Assembly: GCA_016929495.1 (NCBI GenBank)
Contig: JAFGIS010000186.1
Coordinates: 1-41,311, forward strand
Direction: 5' to 3'
DNA from: Polyangiaceae bacterium
Lineage (GTDB): Bacteria; Myxococcota_A; Polyangia; Polyangiales; Polyangiaceae
DNA: 41,311 nucleotides
Positions 19,408-27,624 of this stretch are shown here, piece by piece. Below the pieces are notes generated by a model. That model was not told the DNA's origin, made no database searches, and saw only the letters and a list, made by a program, of their open reading frames with translations. Positions within the stretch are counted from its first letter, which is position 1. Each line of letters opens with the position of its first letter. The translations under genes were made by a program, and so were the position numbers.

Positions 19408-19944
19408 CTACAGGCACGCCTCGCGGCAGTTGCGTTCTGCCTTGGTGCAGCTCGCTATCGTTTCTGCAGAGGGGGTGCCCGCGTCCGATTGAGTGAGACG
19501 CTTCACACAGGCGCCCAGAAGGGCATTGCACTTTTCCAGGCATTGGGCCATCTGGGCGGGGGACGCGCTGGGGATGGCGGCGGTGCCGGGGGCGGTGGAT
19601 CCGGCTTCTGCTGTCTCGTTGCTGCCAGCGTCCGTCGCGGCGGCTGCATCCCGGGCTGACTCCGGTGTCGGGCTCTTCGACGCGGGCGACGACTGAGCCG
19701 GCGGACTCGGGGGGGATTTGGGTTGGGCGGGCACCGCCCGTGGCGCGGCGTTGGGCGACGCCGGTGGGGTCTTCGCTCTGCCCCTCGCGTCGGACACGGG
19801 CAAGGGTTGGGGAAGCGGGCGCTGGTCGAGCTCTTCCTTCTTTCCGAGCCGGCAGGAGACTACCACCCCCGCCGCGACGAGGAGCACGACAGCGGCAGGC
19901 GTCTTGCGCAACACGGTACGGCGCGTCGTCATGGGGCGGGTCAT
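19408..19944 (-). CDS. Cys-rich-tailed lipoprotein of unknown function
   Basis: The protein has 178 residues from the ATG at 19944; the in-frame ATG at 19932 is equally possible. Both give an N-terminus of Arg residues followed by VVLLVAAGVVVSC, a type II signal peptide with lipobox VVSC. The middle (about residues 40-125) is a Pro/Ala/Ser/Thr-rich linker. The last 50 residues hold six cysteines in the pattern CLEKC, C, C, C, C near the end (CREACL), so a small disulfide-bonded domain is likely. This layout (lipid anchor, disordered linker, Cys-rich tail) is common in myxobacterial surface lipoproteins. The gene converges on pfk with 8 bp between stop codons. The function is unknown. Confidence 0.75.
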   Translation of the reverse strand: MTRPMTTRRTVLRKTPAAVVLLVAAGVVVSCRLGKKEELDQRPLPQPLPVSDARGRAKTPPASPNAAPRAVPAQPKSPPSPPAQSSPASKSPTPESARDAAAATDAGSNETAEAGSTAPGTAAIPSASPAQMAQCLEKCNALLGACVKRLTQSDAGTPSAETIASCTKAERNCREACL

Positions 19945-20118
19945 ATCTGACGCGAGGGGGGCCTGGCAACCGAGCGGCCCGTCGCGCTGGGGCCGAGCGG
20001 GAGGATTCGGTGGATCGGCGGTCCGTCTTGCGGGCCGGTGCACTTCGGCTCCAAATTGGGCTTTTCGGCGAGGCGCGGCTCACAATGCGTGCTCGAGTCA
20101 CGGCACTCCACCACTCTC

Positions 20119-21666
20119 ATGCGGCTGGGCATCGACTTTGGTACGACACGAACGGTAGTGGCGGCTGCGGTGCATGGCCGCTATCCGGTCGCGGCGTTCG
20201 ACACAACCCGAGGTTTCCTCGACTACTTGCCGGGGATGGCCGCCGCCGCGCGAGGGCGGCTCAATTTCGGCTGGGACGTGCTGCGGGCTCTCGGAGACGA
20301 CGCTACGGCGGCTGTGCCGTCGCTCAAGCGGACGATCAGCGGATTGGCGCCCGACGACCGGGTGCTCGCACTCGATCGGGATGTCACGGCGCTCGAGTTG
20401 GTCACCCGCTATCTGGCTTTCGCCCGCCGGATGCTCGTCGAGCGAAGCAACCTGGAGATCCTCGCCGACGAGCCGCTCGAGGCCATGGTGGCTGTGCCTG
20501 CCAACGTGGGCACACGCCAGCGCTATCTCACGCTGGAGGCATTCCAGCAGGCAGGCTTCCGGGTCATCGGGATGGTCAACGAGCCAACCGCGGCCAGCAT
20601 CGAATACGCATACCGCAACCTGGGCGCGGTGGGGCGCAGAAGCCCGAAGCGCTACGTGATCGTCTACGACTTGGGCGGGGGTACTTTCGACACCTCGGCG
20701 GTGTCGCTCGAGGAACGTCGCTTCGAGCTCCTGAGAAGCGAAGGCATTGCGCAGCTGGGAGGCGATGATTTCGACGCGATTATCCTAGAGCTTGCGCTCG
20801 AGCGGGCTCGGGTGGACGGCAGGTCCCTTTCGACGGTCGCGCGCACGCGACTGCTGGAGACGTGTCGCGAGGCCAAGGAAGCCCTGGGCTTGAACACACG
20901 CCGACTTCTGGTCGACCTGGGGAGCGTGCTGTCCGGATGCGAACCGGTGATGCTCGACACGGCCGATATCTACGAGCGCACTCAACCTCTCGTTGATCGC
21001 ACCGTCGAGTTGCTCGACCGCGTCTTCGAGAGCCTGCGCGGACACGGCATCGATCCCGATAATCCTCGCGAGCTCGGTGCCGTCTATCTCGTGGGCGGCG
21101 CCACGGCGTTTCCGCCGGTCGCCCGCACACTCCGCAAGCTGCACCGGCGGAAGATCCAGCTTGCGCCGCAGGCGCACGCTGCCACCGCCTTGGGGCTGGC
21201 CATTGCAGCGGATCCGGATGCCGGGCTGTTCGTCCGCGAGGCGGTAACGCGCTACTTCGGTGTCTGGCGCGAAGGCGAGTCCGGCCGTGAGAAGGTCTTC
21301 GATCCGGTGTTGTTCAAGAACACGACCGCGGGGAGCGTAGAACCGGTCCGGGCGGTTCGCTCCTATCGGCCCGTCCATGCAGTCGGTCACCTGCGATTCG
21401 TCGAGTGCAGCGAGCTCTCGGACGGGGGTGAACCGTCGGGTGACTTGACTCCCTACGGCGACCTCTACTTCCCGTACGATCCGCATCTGCTCCACGTCAA
21501 AGACCTCTCGACTCGTGCCCCGGAGCGTCGACCGGAGTTCTTGGCCGAGGAGATCGTGGAGCACTACGAATACGGCCAAGACGGGACCATCACCGTCGAG
21601 ATCGAGAACTCTACGCGTGGGTATCGGCGCCGCTACGTCATGTCGAACGCCGAGCTGTGGCGTTGA
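20119..21666 (+). CDS. Short Hsp70-like protein without helical lid
   Basis: The protein has 515 residues from the ATG at 20119. The actin-like ATPase half shows GIDFGTTRT (4-12), VPANVGTRQR (127-135), NEPTAAS (154-160), DLGGGTFD (184-191) and YLVGGATAFPPVA at about 335-347. After about residue 365 there are only some 150 residues. Their end, DGTITVEIENSTRGYRRRYVM, resembles the beta-sandwich of the Hsp70 substrate-binding domain. The helical lid and the acidic C-terminus of DnaK are absent. A nucleotide-driven chaperone or scaffold role distinct from the window's true DnaK is inferred. The next gene, yqgE-like, begins 104 bp downstream on the same strand. The partner and substrate are unknown. 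Confidence 0.88.
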   Translation: MRLGIDFGTTRTVVAAAVHGRYPVAAFDTTRGFLDYLPGMAAAARGRLNFGWDVLRALGDDATAAVPSLKRTISGLAPDDRVLALDRDVTALELVTRYLAFARRMLVERSNLEILADEPLEAMVAVPANVGTRQRYLTLEAFQQAGFRVIGMVNEPTAASIEYAYRNLGAVGRRSPKRYVIVYDLGGGTFDTSAVSLEERRFELLRSEGIAQLGGDDFDAIILELALERARVDGRSLSTVARTRLLETCREAKEALGLNTRRLLVDLGSVLSGCEPVMLDTADIYERTQPLVDRTVELLDRVFESLRGHGIDPDNPRELGAVYLVGGATAFPPVARTLRKLHRRKIQLAPQAHAATALGLAIAADPDAGLFVREAVTRYFGVWREGESGREKVFDPVLFKNTTAGSVEPVRAVRSYRPVHAVGHLRFVECSELSDGGEPSGDLTPYGDLYFPYDPHLLHVKDLSTRAPERRPEFLAEEIVEHYEYGQDGTITVEIENSTRGYRRRYVMSNAELWR

Positions 21667-21770
21667 GGTCGGGATCGGCGACGCCCGACCCCTGGAAGTG
21701 TGCGCGGACAGGGCACCCAGTGGGGACTCGACGAGCGTGGCACCTAGCGCTAGCCTGTCGTGGTCGTCGG

Positions 21771-22334
21771 ATGGACAGTCTGGCTCCCTCTCTCTTGGTA
21801 GCTGCTCCCCCATTGGGAGACCCCAACTTCGATCGGTCGGTGGTCTTGTTGGCCGCGCACGGCCCTGACGGCGCGTTCGGCTGGGTGATCAACGGCCGAG
21901 AGCTCATGACGCTGGCGGAGCTTTTGGTCCGAGCGGACATAACGGACCACTTGGTTGAGGTGGGTGGAAACGTGCGCGCCGGCGGCCCGGTATCGCCAGA
22001 GCAGGTCTGGCTGCTCTACAAGAGCGAGGACCGGTTCGAGGGCATTGAAGGCCAGTTCGAGGTGGGCAACGCCATTATGGCTTCTGCGTCACGCCGTGTG
22101 CTGGAAGCCATCGCGGCGGGCACGCCTCCGGGCAGTCTCGTCGGCCTGGCTGGGTACGCCGGTTGGGCGCCGCTCCAGCTCGAGAACGAAATCCGAGTCG
22201 GCGCGTGGCTGCCCATCGACCTGGAGCCCAGCATAGTGTTCGATGTTCCGCGCGACCGGGTTTGGGAGCGCTGCTATGCAGCGGTCGGGGCATCGCCCAT
22301 TGCCTTTGCGACCCGGACCGTCGGGTCAGCCTAG
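21771..22334 (+). CDS. YqgE/AlgH family protein (UPF0301)
   Basis: The protein has 187 residues, the usual size for this family. It opens SLAPSLLVAAPPLGDPNFDRSVVLL and contains HGPDGAFGWVINGR, VEVGGNVRAGGPVSPEQVWLLY and LVGLAGYAGWAPLQLENEI, all family-typical. AlgH/YqgE proteins are cytoplasmic and broadly conserved, and their molecular function is still unclear. The ATG at 21771 puts the conserved start at residue 1; upstream sequence in frame is basic and unlike the family. It follows the short Hsp70-like gene and probably belongs to the same transcript. A 24-bp palindrome lies 91 bp downstream, between it and the convergent pcm gene. Confidence 0.93.
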   Translation: MDSLAPSLLVAAPPLGDPNFDRSVVLLAAHGPDGAFGWVINGRELMTLAELLVRADITDHLVEVGGNVRAGGPVSPEQVWLLYKSEDRFEGIEGQFEVGNAIMASASRRVLEAIAAGTPPGSLVGLAGYAGWAPLQLENEIRVGAWLPIDLEPSIVFDVPRDRVWERCYAAVGASPIAFATRTVGSA

Positions 22335-22398
22335 TGCCGCGTTTCGATTGAGTTGAGGGGCCGGACGCGCCGCCCCCAGCTGGGTGAAAACCACTCGT

Positions 22399-22452
22399 CT
22401 GAGCCGCGGCACCCCTCGTCTTTGGGCATCGTTTCAATTGAAACGATGCACT
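22399..22452 (+). repeat. Dispersed palindromic repeat, family C, copy 1
   Basis: A perfect 24-bp palindrome at 22426-22449 (GCATCGTTTCAA plus its complement) is preceded by CTGAGCCGCGGCACCCCTCG. The same unit, with one 2-nt indel and a few changes, recurs at 39511-39562 in the same orientation. Both copies lie between convergent genes. It has no spacers or array, so it is not CRISPR. Confidence 0.88.
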
Positions 22453-22475
22453 GGCTGGAACCAGACACGAGTCGC

Positions 22476-23123
22476 TCAAGCCTCCGCACTCTGGATCAGA
22501 GGCACGAAGACGCAGGTCACACCCGTCTTCCAGGTGACGCCCGTGGAGGACCGGGTGCCTATGTAGAGAACTTGACTCCCCCTCGCAGGACCTACCGGTA
22601 TCACCATGCGACCTCCCGGCGCCAGTTGGGCCGTCAGAGTGGTCGGGATGGACGCTGCGCCAGCGGAGACCAGGATCCTCTGATAGGGGCCTCGGTCCGG
22701 AGCTCCCTCACAGCCATCGCCGACATGGATGGTGACATTGTGGATCCCGAGCCGTTCGAGGGCCTTGCCTGCTCGCTCCGCCAGACCCGGTCGGATCTCG
22801 AAAGCGTCCACTTCCGCGGTCAAGTGACCCAACAAGGCCGCGGCGTATCCGGAGCCCGCTCCCACCTCGAGCGATCTTTCCTCGCCGACGCAGGCCAGCG
22901 CCTCCAGCATGATGGCGATCATGGTCGGTTGGCTGACGGTCTGGCCCTCCCCGAAGGGCAACGCGCGGTCGTGGTACGCGTACGAACGCTCCGAGGGAGG
23001 CAGGAATTCGTGGCGGGGAACGCTTCGGAACGCGTCGATCACGCGCGGATCGGCGAGGTCACCGCTGCGTCGGAGGCGCTCGACGAGTCGGTTCCTCTCT
23101 TCGGCATACTCGTCCGGGTGCAT
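22476..23123 (-). CDS. pcm: Protein-L-isoaspartate O-methyltransferase
   Basis: The protein has 215 residues. The enzyme uses S-adenosylmethionine to methylate isoaspartyl residues in aged proteins, starting their repair to aspartate. Family marks are the RHEFLPPSERSYAYHD segment (37-52), GQTVSQPTMIA (60-70) and SAM-binding motif LEVGAGSGY (85-93), followed by FEIRPGLAERA and RILVSAGA. The ATG at 23123 gives a normal N-terminus. Its divergent neighbour, the SUMF1-domain gene, starts 75 bp away. The palindromic repeat at 22426-22449 stands 26 bp beyond the stop and could form the mRNA 3' end. Confidence 0.95.
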   Translation of the reverse strand: MHPDEYAEERNRLVERLRRSGDLADPRVIDAFRSVPRHEFLPPSERSYAYHDRALPFGEGQTVSQPTMIAIMLEALACVGEERSLEVGAGSGYAAALLGHLTAEVDAFEIRPGLAERAGKALERLGIHNVTIHVGDGCEGAPDRGPYQRILVSAGAASIPTTLTAQLAPGGRMVIPVGPARGSQVLYIGTRSSTGVTWKTGVTCVFVPLIQSAEA

Positions 23124-23198
23124 GGGTCCACGCGGAAGTGTATCGACGGCGCTCCGCGAAAGCGGAACGGATATAGGGTTGCCCGACGAGTCGGGCCC

Positions 23199-24086
23199 GT
23201 GTCAACCTCAATCGCCGTGAAGGCTGTCAGCATCGCGGCGATTGGAGCCGCAGTGATAGTGGCTTCGGCCCTGCTCGGTGCCGAACCCGTCGCCCCATCA
23301 GAACCAGGACAGCGGAATCGGGCCACTGGATGTCCGTCCGAGATGGTCAGGGTGGGGGCATACTGCGTCGACCGCTGGGAAGTGTCCATGGTCGACAAGC
23401 GTACGGCTAGGTCTCTGTCACCGTACTACCCCCCCAATCGCCGGTTGCTCGAGAGGGTAGCAGCCATCTGGCAACGCGAGCACGCCATGGCTGGCCCGAG
23501 CGGCGCTCGAATCATGCCGTTGCCGCCCCCGTCCTGGCAGCTGACGACGGATTTCGTGCCAGTTGCCGTGAGCCGGCCAGGGGTCGTCCCGCAAGGCTAC
23601 TTGAGCTACTTCCTGGCCAGCCAGGCCTGTGCCAATGCCGGCAAGCGGCTTTGTACCGAGGCCGAGTGGCAACAGGCATGCCGCGGCGCCAGTGTCAACC
23701 AGTTCCCCTATGGAAGCGCGTACGTCCCGATGCGCTGCAACGTTTTCCGCCCGTATCATCCTGCGTACGTGCTGCATGGGACCTGCTCGTTCGGCCACAC
23801 GGATCCGCGCCTGAACCTCGTCGTCGAGCGCGCGAGCGACCCGCTTCTGCGCCTCACCGGACAGACCACCCGATGTGCGAGCCGCTGGGGCGATGATGCC
23901 ATCTACGACATGGTTGGGAACCTGGACGAATGGGTCGATGCCGGCCAAGAGAGCGCGTTCGTCGGTGGTTTCTACGCTCGCAGCACGAAGCAGGGCTGTG
24001 ATTCGCGCATTTCGAGCCACGCGCCTAGCTACTACGACTACTCGCTGGGCACTCGCTGCTGCCGCGACGCACAGGCTGCACCTTGA
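23199..24086 (+). CDS. Exported SUMF1 (formylglycine-generating-enzyme-like) domain protein
   Basis: The protein has 295 residues from a GTG at 23199; a GTG at 23217 is also possible. A hydrophobic signal segment (residues 7-28, SIAAIGAAVIVASALLGAE) suggests export. The rest is a SUMF1-like fold: YCVDRWEVS (56-63), SQACANAGKRLCTEAEWQQACRG (about 141-163) and VGNLDEWVDAG (239-249), ending LGTRCCRD. SUMF1 domains occur in formylglycine-generating enzymes, in ergothioneine and pigment enzymes and in many non-catalytic proteins. The C-terminal catalytic cysteine motif of true formylglycine-generating enzymes is not recognisable, and no sulfatase lies nearby, so a binding or structural role is as likely. 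Many cysteines fit disulfides outside the cytoplasm. Confidence 0.83.
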   Translation: MSTSIAVKAVSIAAIGAAVIVASALLGAEPVAPSEPGQRNRATGCPSEMVRVGAYCVDRWEVSMVDKRTARSLSPYYPPNRRLLERVAAIWQREHAMAGPSGARIMPLPPPSWQLTTDFVPVAVSRPGVVPQGYLSYFLASQACANAGKRLCTEAEWQQACRGASVNQFPYGSAYVPMRCNVFRPYHPAYVLHGTCSFGHTDPRLNLVVERASDPLLRLTGQTTRCASRWGDDAIYDMVGNLDEWVDAGQESAFVGGFYARSTKQGCDSRISSHAPSYYDYSLGTRCCRDAQAAP

Positions 24087-24132
24087 TCGGCCGCATGCGT
24101 TGCTGCCAATCGCCGAAACGGGACTCTAGCTT

Positions 24133-24264
24133 GAGCGGCAATCAGTTTGATTGCCGCGAAGAAACAGGACCGAGAGCACCAAACACGCAGCAGACCGCGC
24201 CAAAGGCGTCGCCGACAACGCACCCTCGCTCGCCGAGGGGTGCGTATTCGGCGACGCCGCCGCG
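24133..24264 (-). repeat. Dispersed two-hairpin repeat, family A, copy 2 (inverted)
   Basis: This is the inverted counterpart of copy 1 at 21-154. Its small hairpin has 10-bp arms at 24135-24144 and 24148-24157, identical to copy 1. Its large hairpin has 21-bp arms at 24205-24225 and 24238-24258 with two mismatches and again a 12-nt loop. One stem base pair (A-T in copy 1) is T-A here. It lies between the converging SUMF1-domain and SRPBCC genes; the sequence just past its outer end supplies the stop codon of the latter. Confidence 0.85.
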
Positions 24265-24273
24265 ATCGGTGCT

Positions 24274-25050
24274 CTAGGCCGAACCTCTTTCCCCGAGCAG
24301 CTTGGACAACCTGTGCACGCACGAGTCGAGGTGGCATGCCGTCGCGCCAGGCCCATGGCTCCTGCCCCACGTCGACCACTGCAGCGCCACCAGTCGGCGA
24401 TCGGAGCCGCCCGGCAGAGGCAGCGTCCGAAAGGCCAGCACCGCATCGTCCTCTTCCTGCCAGCTGACGGCCAGGTCACGTCCCGGGGTATGCGCGAGGA
24501 CGTGGCCGGTGAGGCTCGTGCCCCAGCGTAGGCCCAAGCACACGGCCGAGTCCTTCTCCCCGATTTCCCCGTGGGACGTCAGCCACGCACTGAGCGCAGC
24601 GCCGTCGGTGAAGTAGGCATGGGCCAACTCGGACGAGGTTGCTGCGACACAGACTGCCCAGTGTACCTGTCGCTGGGACCCGGGATGGCGCTCAAGGCAG
24701 TGGGCGAGCGTCGCCAGCGAGACGCGCCAGCCCGACGTCGTTCCGGCCGCCTCATCCGGCGATGCCGAGCCGAAGTGGGTCAACACGATGCGATGGTGCT
24801 CTGGCTCGATGACGATGCGTTGCGAACCAGCCTCCAGCACGAGACGTCTGGGAGCCTGCACTTCGACGACGCGCAGTACGAGCCGGGCCCCAAGAGTCGG
24901 CCACGCCAGCTCGAGCCGAGCCCCAGGCCTCACCGCGCCCTCGACCGAGTCCGCCTGCCAGCCCTGCAGCCCCTCGGGTGTGGCGCACGCCCTCCAGAGC
25001 TCGTCGGCTGTCGCCGCGACCGGCTGTATGATCGTGATGCCATCAGCCAT
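24274..25050 (-). CDS. Tandem SRPBCC (AHSA1/START-like) domain protein
   Basis: The protein has 258 residues from the ATG at 25050; a longer frame to 25092 is less family-like. Two successive SRPBCC-type folds are suggested. The first opens TIIQPVAATADELWRACATPEGLQGW (about residues 5-30), with the typical strand pattern to about 120. The second opens VCVAATSSELAHAYFTDGAALSAWL (about 133-157) and ends in a long C-terminal helix. These hydrophobic-cavity folds bind lipids, metabolites or Hsp90-like partners; here the ligand is unknown. The TAG stop (24274-24276) lies at the outer edge of repeat A copy 2, hinting that the insertion trimmed or replaced the original C-terminus. Confidence 0.8.
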   Translation of the reverse strand: MADGITIIQPVAATADELWRACATPEGLQGWQADSVEGAVRPGARLELAWPTLGARLVLRVVEVQAPRRLVLEAGSQRIVIEPEHHRIVLTHFGSASPDEAAGTTSGWRVSLATLAHCLERHPGSQRQVHWAVCVAATSSELAHAYFTDGAALSAWLTSHGEIGEKDSAVCLGLRWGTSLTGHVLAHTPGRDLAVSWQEEDDAVLAFRTLPLPGGSDRRLVALQWSTWGRSHGPGATACHLDSCVHRLSKLLGERGSA

Positions 25051-25246
25051 GTGTCTCGCCTCGCCGAGCGACGGCACACGATACCAGCACACCTGGCGGT
25101 GGCTCCAACGGGACTCGAGTGGGTTTTCTGGGGCGCCGGCTCGGCTCGGTCGTGCGGCCTACCGAGTTCTCGCGACGAGCCGACCGCGGCAGCCACCCAG
25201 GGGCGCACACGCGATTCTGGCCGACGTGTGGCCTCGACAGAGTTCG

Positions 25247-25319
25247 TGGAGCCGAGGGGACTCGAACCCCTGACTTCCGCATTGCGAACGCGGCGCTCTC
25301 CCAACTGAGCTACGGCCCC
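25247..25319 (-). tRNA. tRNA-Ala (CGC)
   Basis: The 73-nt gene on the minus strand begins GGGGCCGTAGCTCAGTTGG. The acceptor stem GGGGCCG pairs with CGGCTCC and includes the G3:U70 wobble pair that defines alanine tRNAs. The anticodon loop TTCGCAA presents CGC, which reads GCG. The T-arm contains GGTTCGAGTCC and the discriminator is A. CCA is not encoded. Confidence 0.95.
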
Positions 25320-25449
25320 GGGAGGACTTGGGGGCTCGGAGGGTAGCGTCCGCCCGGGCGGTGTCAAGCGGCGCGAACCAGGTACTCGCCAGAAATGCGC
25401 AGTGGCAGCCGGCCCCCCCGCCGGAGCGGGAATCCTGCCGAACCAAGCG

Positions 25450-25477
25450 TTGACCCTGCGCTCATGGTGGTTATCTT
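25450..25477 (+). promoter_or_regulatory. Candidate promoter upstream of dnaK
   Basis: TTGACC (25450-25455) and TATCTT (25472-25477) are 16 bp apart, 122 bp before the dnaK start. No CIRCE inverted repeat was found in the 280 bp upstream, and no clear heat-shock sigma-32-type boxes were seen. Confidence 0.4.
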
Positions 25478-25599
25478 GCGCTCGTCCGTGGCGGCACTCG
25501 AGTACGCCCGGGGCGAAGCCCCGGCGCCGTTGGTCCGCTGACGACACAAACCGAGAACCAAGCGGCCACAGGCTAGAGCTATCAGGAGACGCAGAGACC

Positions 25600-27519
25600 A
25601 TGGGCAAGATAATCGGCATCGACCTCGGCACGACCAACAGCGTGGTTGCGGTGATGGAAGGCAAGGACGCCAAGGTCATCGTGAACGAAGAGGGCTCACG
25701 GCTGACCCCGTCGGTGGTCGCCTGGGATGACAAGGGCGAGATACTGGTCGGGACCATTGCCAAGCGCCAGGCGGTCACCAACCCGGAGGCGACGGTCGCC
25801 TCTGCCAAGCGCTTCATTGGTCGTCGCTTCGACGAGGTGAGCAACGAGACCCGACGGGTACCGTACAAGGTGGTGGCGGGGAAGAACGGAGATGCCTGGT
25901 TTGAAGTGCGCGGTAGGCCGGTCGCTCCTCCAGAGGTGAGCGCCAAAGTGCTGCAGAAGCTGCGCAAGGCGGCGGAGGACTACCTCGGTGAGAAAGTGAC
26001 GGATGCGGTCATAACCGTCCCCGCGTACTTCAACGACTCGCAGCGACAGGCGACCAAGGACGCCGGCAAGATCGCCGGACTCGAGGTCAGGCGCATCATC
26101 AACGAGCCGACGGCCGCCGCGCTCGCGTATGGTCTGGACCGGAAGAGCAACGAGGTCATCGCGGTCTACGACTTCGGCGGCGGGACTTTCGACATATCGA
26201 TTCTCGAGGTGGGCGACAACGTCGTTCAGGTGATTGCGACCAACGGCGATACTCATCTCGGTGGTGACGATCTCGATCACACCATCATGGACTGGCTGAT
26301 CGCCGAGTTCCGGCGCGATACCGGCATCGACGTCTCGAACGACAAGATGGTGATCCAGCGGCTCAAGGACGCGGCGGAGCAGGCCAAGATCGAGCTGTCT
26401 AGCAAGCAAGAGACGACCGTCAATTTGCCGTTCCTCACAGCGGACGCGAGCGGTCCGAAGCATCTGACCAAGCAACTCACGCGCGCGCGGCTCGAGCAGA
26501 TGATCCAGCCGTTCGTTGACCGGACCATGGATCCGGTGCGCCGTGCTCTGGATGACGCGAAGAAACGACCGAGCGAAATCGACGAGGTCGTGCTCGTCGG
26601 TGGGTCGACCCGCATTCCGCTGGTGCAGCAGACGGTCTCCAAGTTCTTCGGCAAGGAAGCACACAAGGGGGTCAATCCGGACGAGGTCGTGGCCGTCGGC
26701 GCAGCCGTGCAGGGCGGAGTCCTGGCCGGCGACGTCCAAGACGTCGTGCTGCTGGACGTCACGCCGCTGTCGCTCGGTGTGGAGACGCTGGGCGGAGTCA
26801 TGACCGTGATGATTCCGCGCAACACGACGATTCCAACGCAGAAGAAGGAGATCTACTCGACGGCGAGCGACAACCAGCCTTCGGTCGAAATCCACGTCCT
26901 ACAAGGTGAGCGGGCCGAGGCCCGGTACAATCGTACGCTCGGGAAGTTCCATCTCGATGGGCTTCCGCCGGCGCCCCGCGGTATCCCCAAGATCGAAGTG
27001 ACCTTCGATATCGATGCGAACGGCATCCTCTCTGTCGCGGCCAAGGACATGGCGACCGGGAAGGATCAGCGTATCACGATCACAGCCAGCAGCGGCCTCA
27101 ACAAGGACGACATCGATACGATGGTCAAGGACGCCGCGGCTCACGAAGAGGAGGACAAGCGCCGTCGTGAGCAGATCGAGCGCCGCAACAAGCTCGACAA
27201 CTTCTGCTACACGATGGAGAAGCAGATCAGCGAGAACCGAGAGAAGCTCGACGCGACGCTCGTCTCTCAGATCGAGTCCCTGGTCAAAGAGGGCCGGGAG
27301 GCTGTCGAAAAGCAGGATGACGCCAAGGTGCAGGACGTGCTTGCACGTCTCGAGCGTGAGGCCCATCAGCTAGCGAGCAAGCTCTACGAAGCAGCTCCCG
27401 GCGGCGCAGGACCTGTCCCGAACGGCGCTCCAGGTGCTGCCGACAGCTCGTCAGGCAACGGGAGCAGCAAGACCAAGCCGGGCGACGTGATTGACGCCGA
27501 GTTCGAAGAGACAAAGTGA
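25600..27519 (+). CDS. dnaK: Molecular chaperone DnaK (Hsp70)
   Basis: The protein has 639 residues, full length. DnaK is the cytoplasmic ATP-driven chaperone that works with DnaJ and GrpE. The ATG at 25600 follows an AGGAG ribosome-binding site and gives the canonical [18 protein letters not shown]. Other marks are [29 protein letters not shown], the DFGGGTFD loop, [10 protein letters not shown], the [16 protein letters not shown] linker and substrate-domain start, and the C-terminal DVIDAEFEE tail. dnaJ and grpE are not adjacent. A helical lid is present ([18 protein letters not shown] onward), unlike the short Hsp70-like protein 4 kb upstream. Confidence 0.98.
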   Translation: MGKIIGIDLGTTNSVVAVMEGKDAKVIVNEEGSRLTPSVVAWDDKGEILVGTIAKRQAVTNPEATVASAKRFIGRRFDEVSNETRRVPYKVVAGKNGDAWFEVRGRPVAPPEVSAKVLQKLRKAAEDYLGEKVTDAVITVPAYFNDSQRQATKDAGKIAGLEVRRIINEPTAAALAYGLDRKSNEVIAVYDFGGGTFDISILEVGDNVVQVIATNGDTHLGGDDLDHTIMDWLIAEFRRDTGIDVSNDKMVIQRLKDAAEQAKIELSSKQETTVNLPFLTADASGPKHLTKQLTRARLEQMIQPFVDRTMDPVRRALDDAKKRPSEIDEVVLVGGSTRIPLVQQTVSKFFGKEAHKGVNPDEVVAVGAAVQGGVLAGDVQDVVLLDVTPLSLGVETLGGVMTVMIPRNTTIPTQKKEIYSTASDNQPSVEIHVLQGERAEARYNRTLGKFHLDGLPPAPRGIPKIEVTFDIDANGILSVAAKDMATGKDQRITITASSGLNKDDIDTMVKDAAAHEEEDKRRREQIERRNKLDNFCYTMEKQISENREKLDATLVSQIESLVKEGREAVEKQDDAKVQDVLARLEREAHQLASKLYEAAPGGAGPVPNGAPGAADSSSGNGSSKTKPGDVIDAEFEETK

Positions 27520-27587
27520 CGATGTTGCCATAGGCCGGACGAAGGGCCGACTCATCTCCGCAAACTGGGCCATGTTTCCTGTGATGT

Positions 27588-27624
27588 GTCACCAAGAAAC
27601 CTACAATGTATGTTTCTTGGCGAC
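27588..27624 (+). promoter_or_regulatory. Inverted repeat straddling a start codon
   Basis: Arms GTCACCAAGAAAC (27588-27600) and GTTTCTTGGCGAC (27612-27624) pair at 12 of 13 positions around an 11-nt spacer that contains the ATG (27606) of the downstream membrane protein. It could be an operator or an mRNA hairpin that hides the start codon. The region is markedly AT-richer than its surroundings. Confidence 0.6.

Noticed and set aside
22426..22449. Palindrome GTTTCAATTGAAAC resembling a CRISPR repeat core
   Set aside because: Only one copy per site, no spacers and no cas genes in the window; the two sites are 17 kb apart.
23199..24086. Active formylglycine-generating enzyme
   Set aside because: The fold fits SUMF1 but the C-terminal catalytic cysteine pattern is not recognisable and no sulfatase is nearby.
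25320..25599. Possible CIRCE element or heat-shock promoter upstream of dnaK
   Set aside because: No TTAGCACTC-N9-GAGTGCTAA match; the GGCACTCGAGT stretch has no paired arm.
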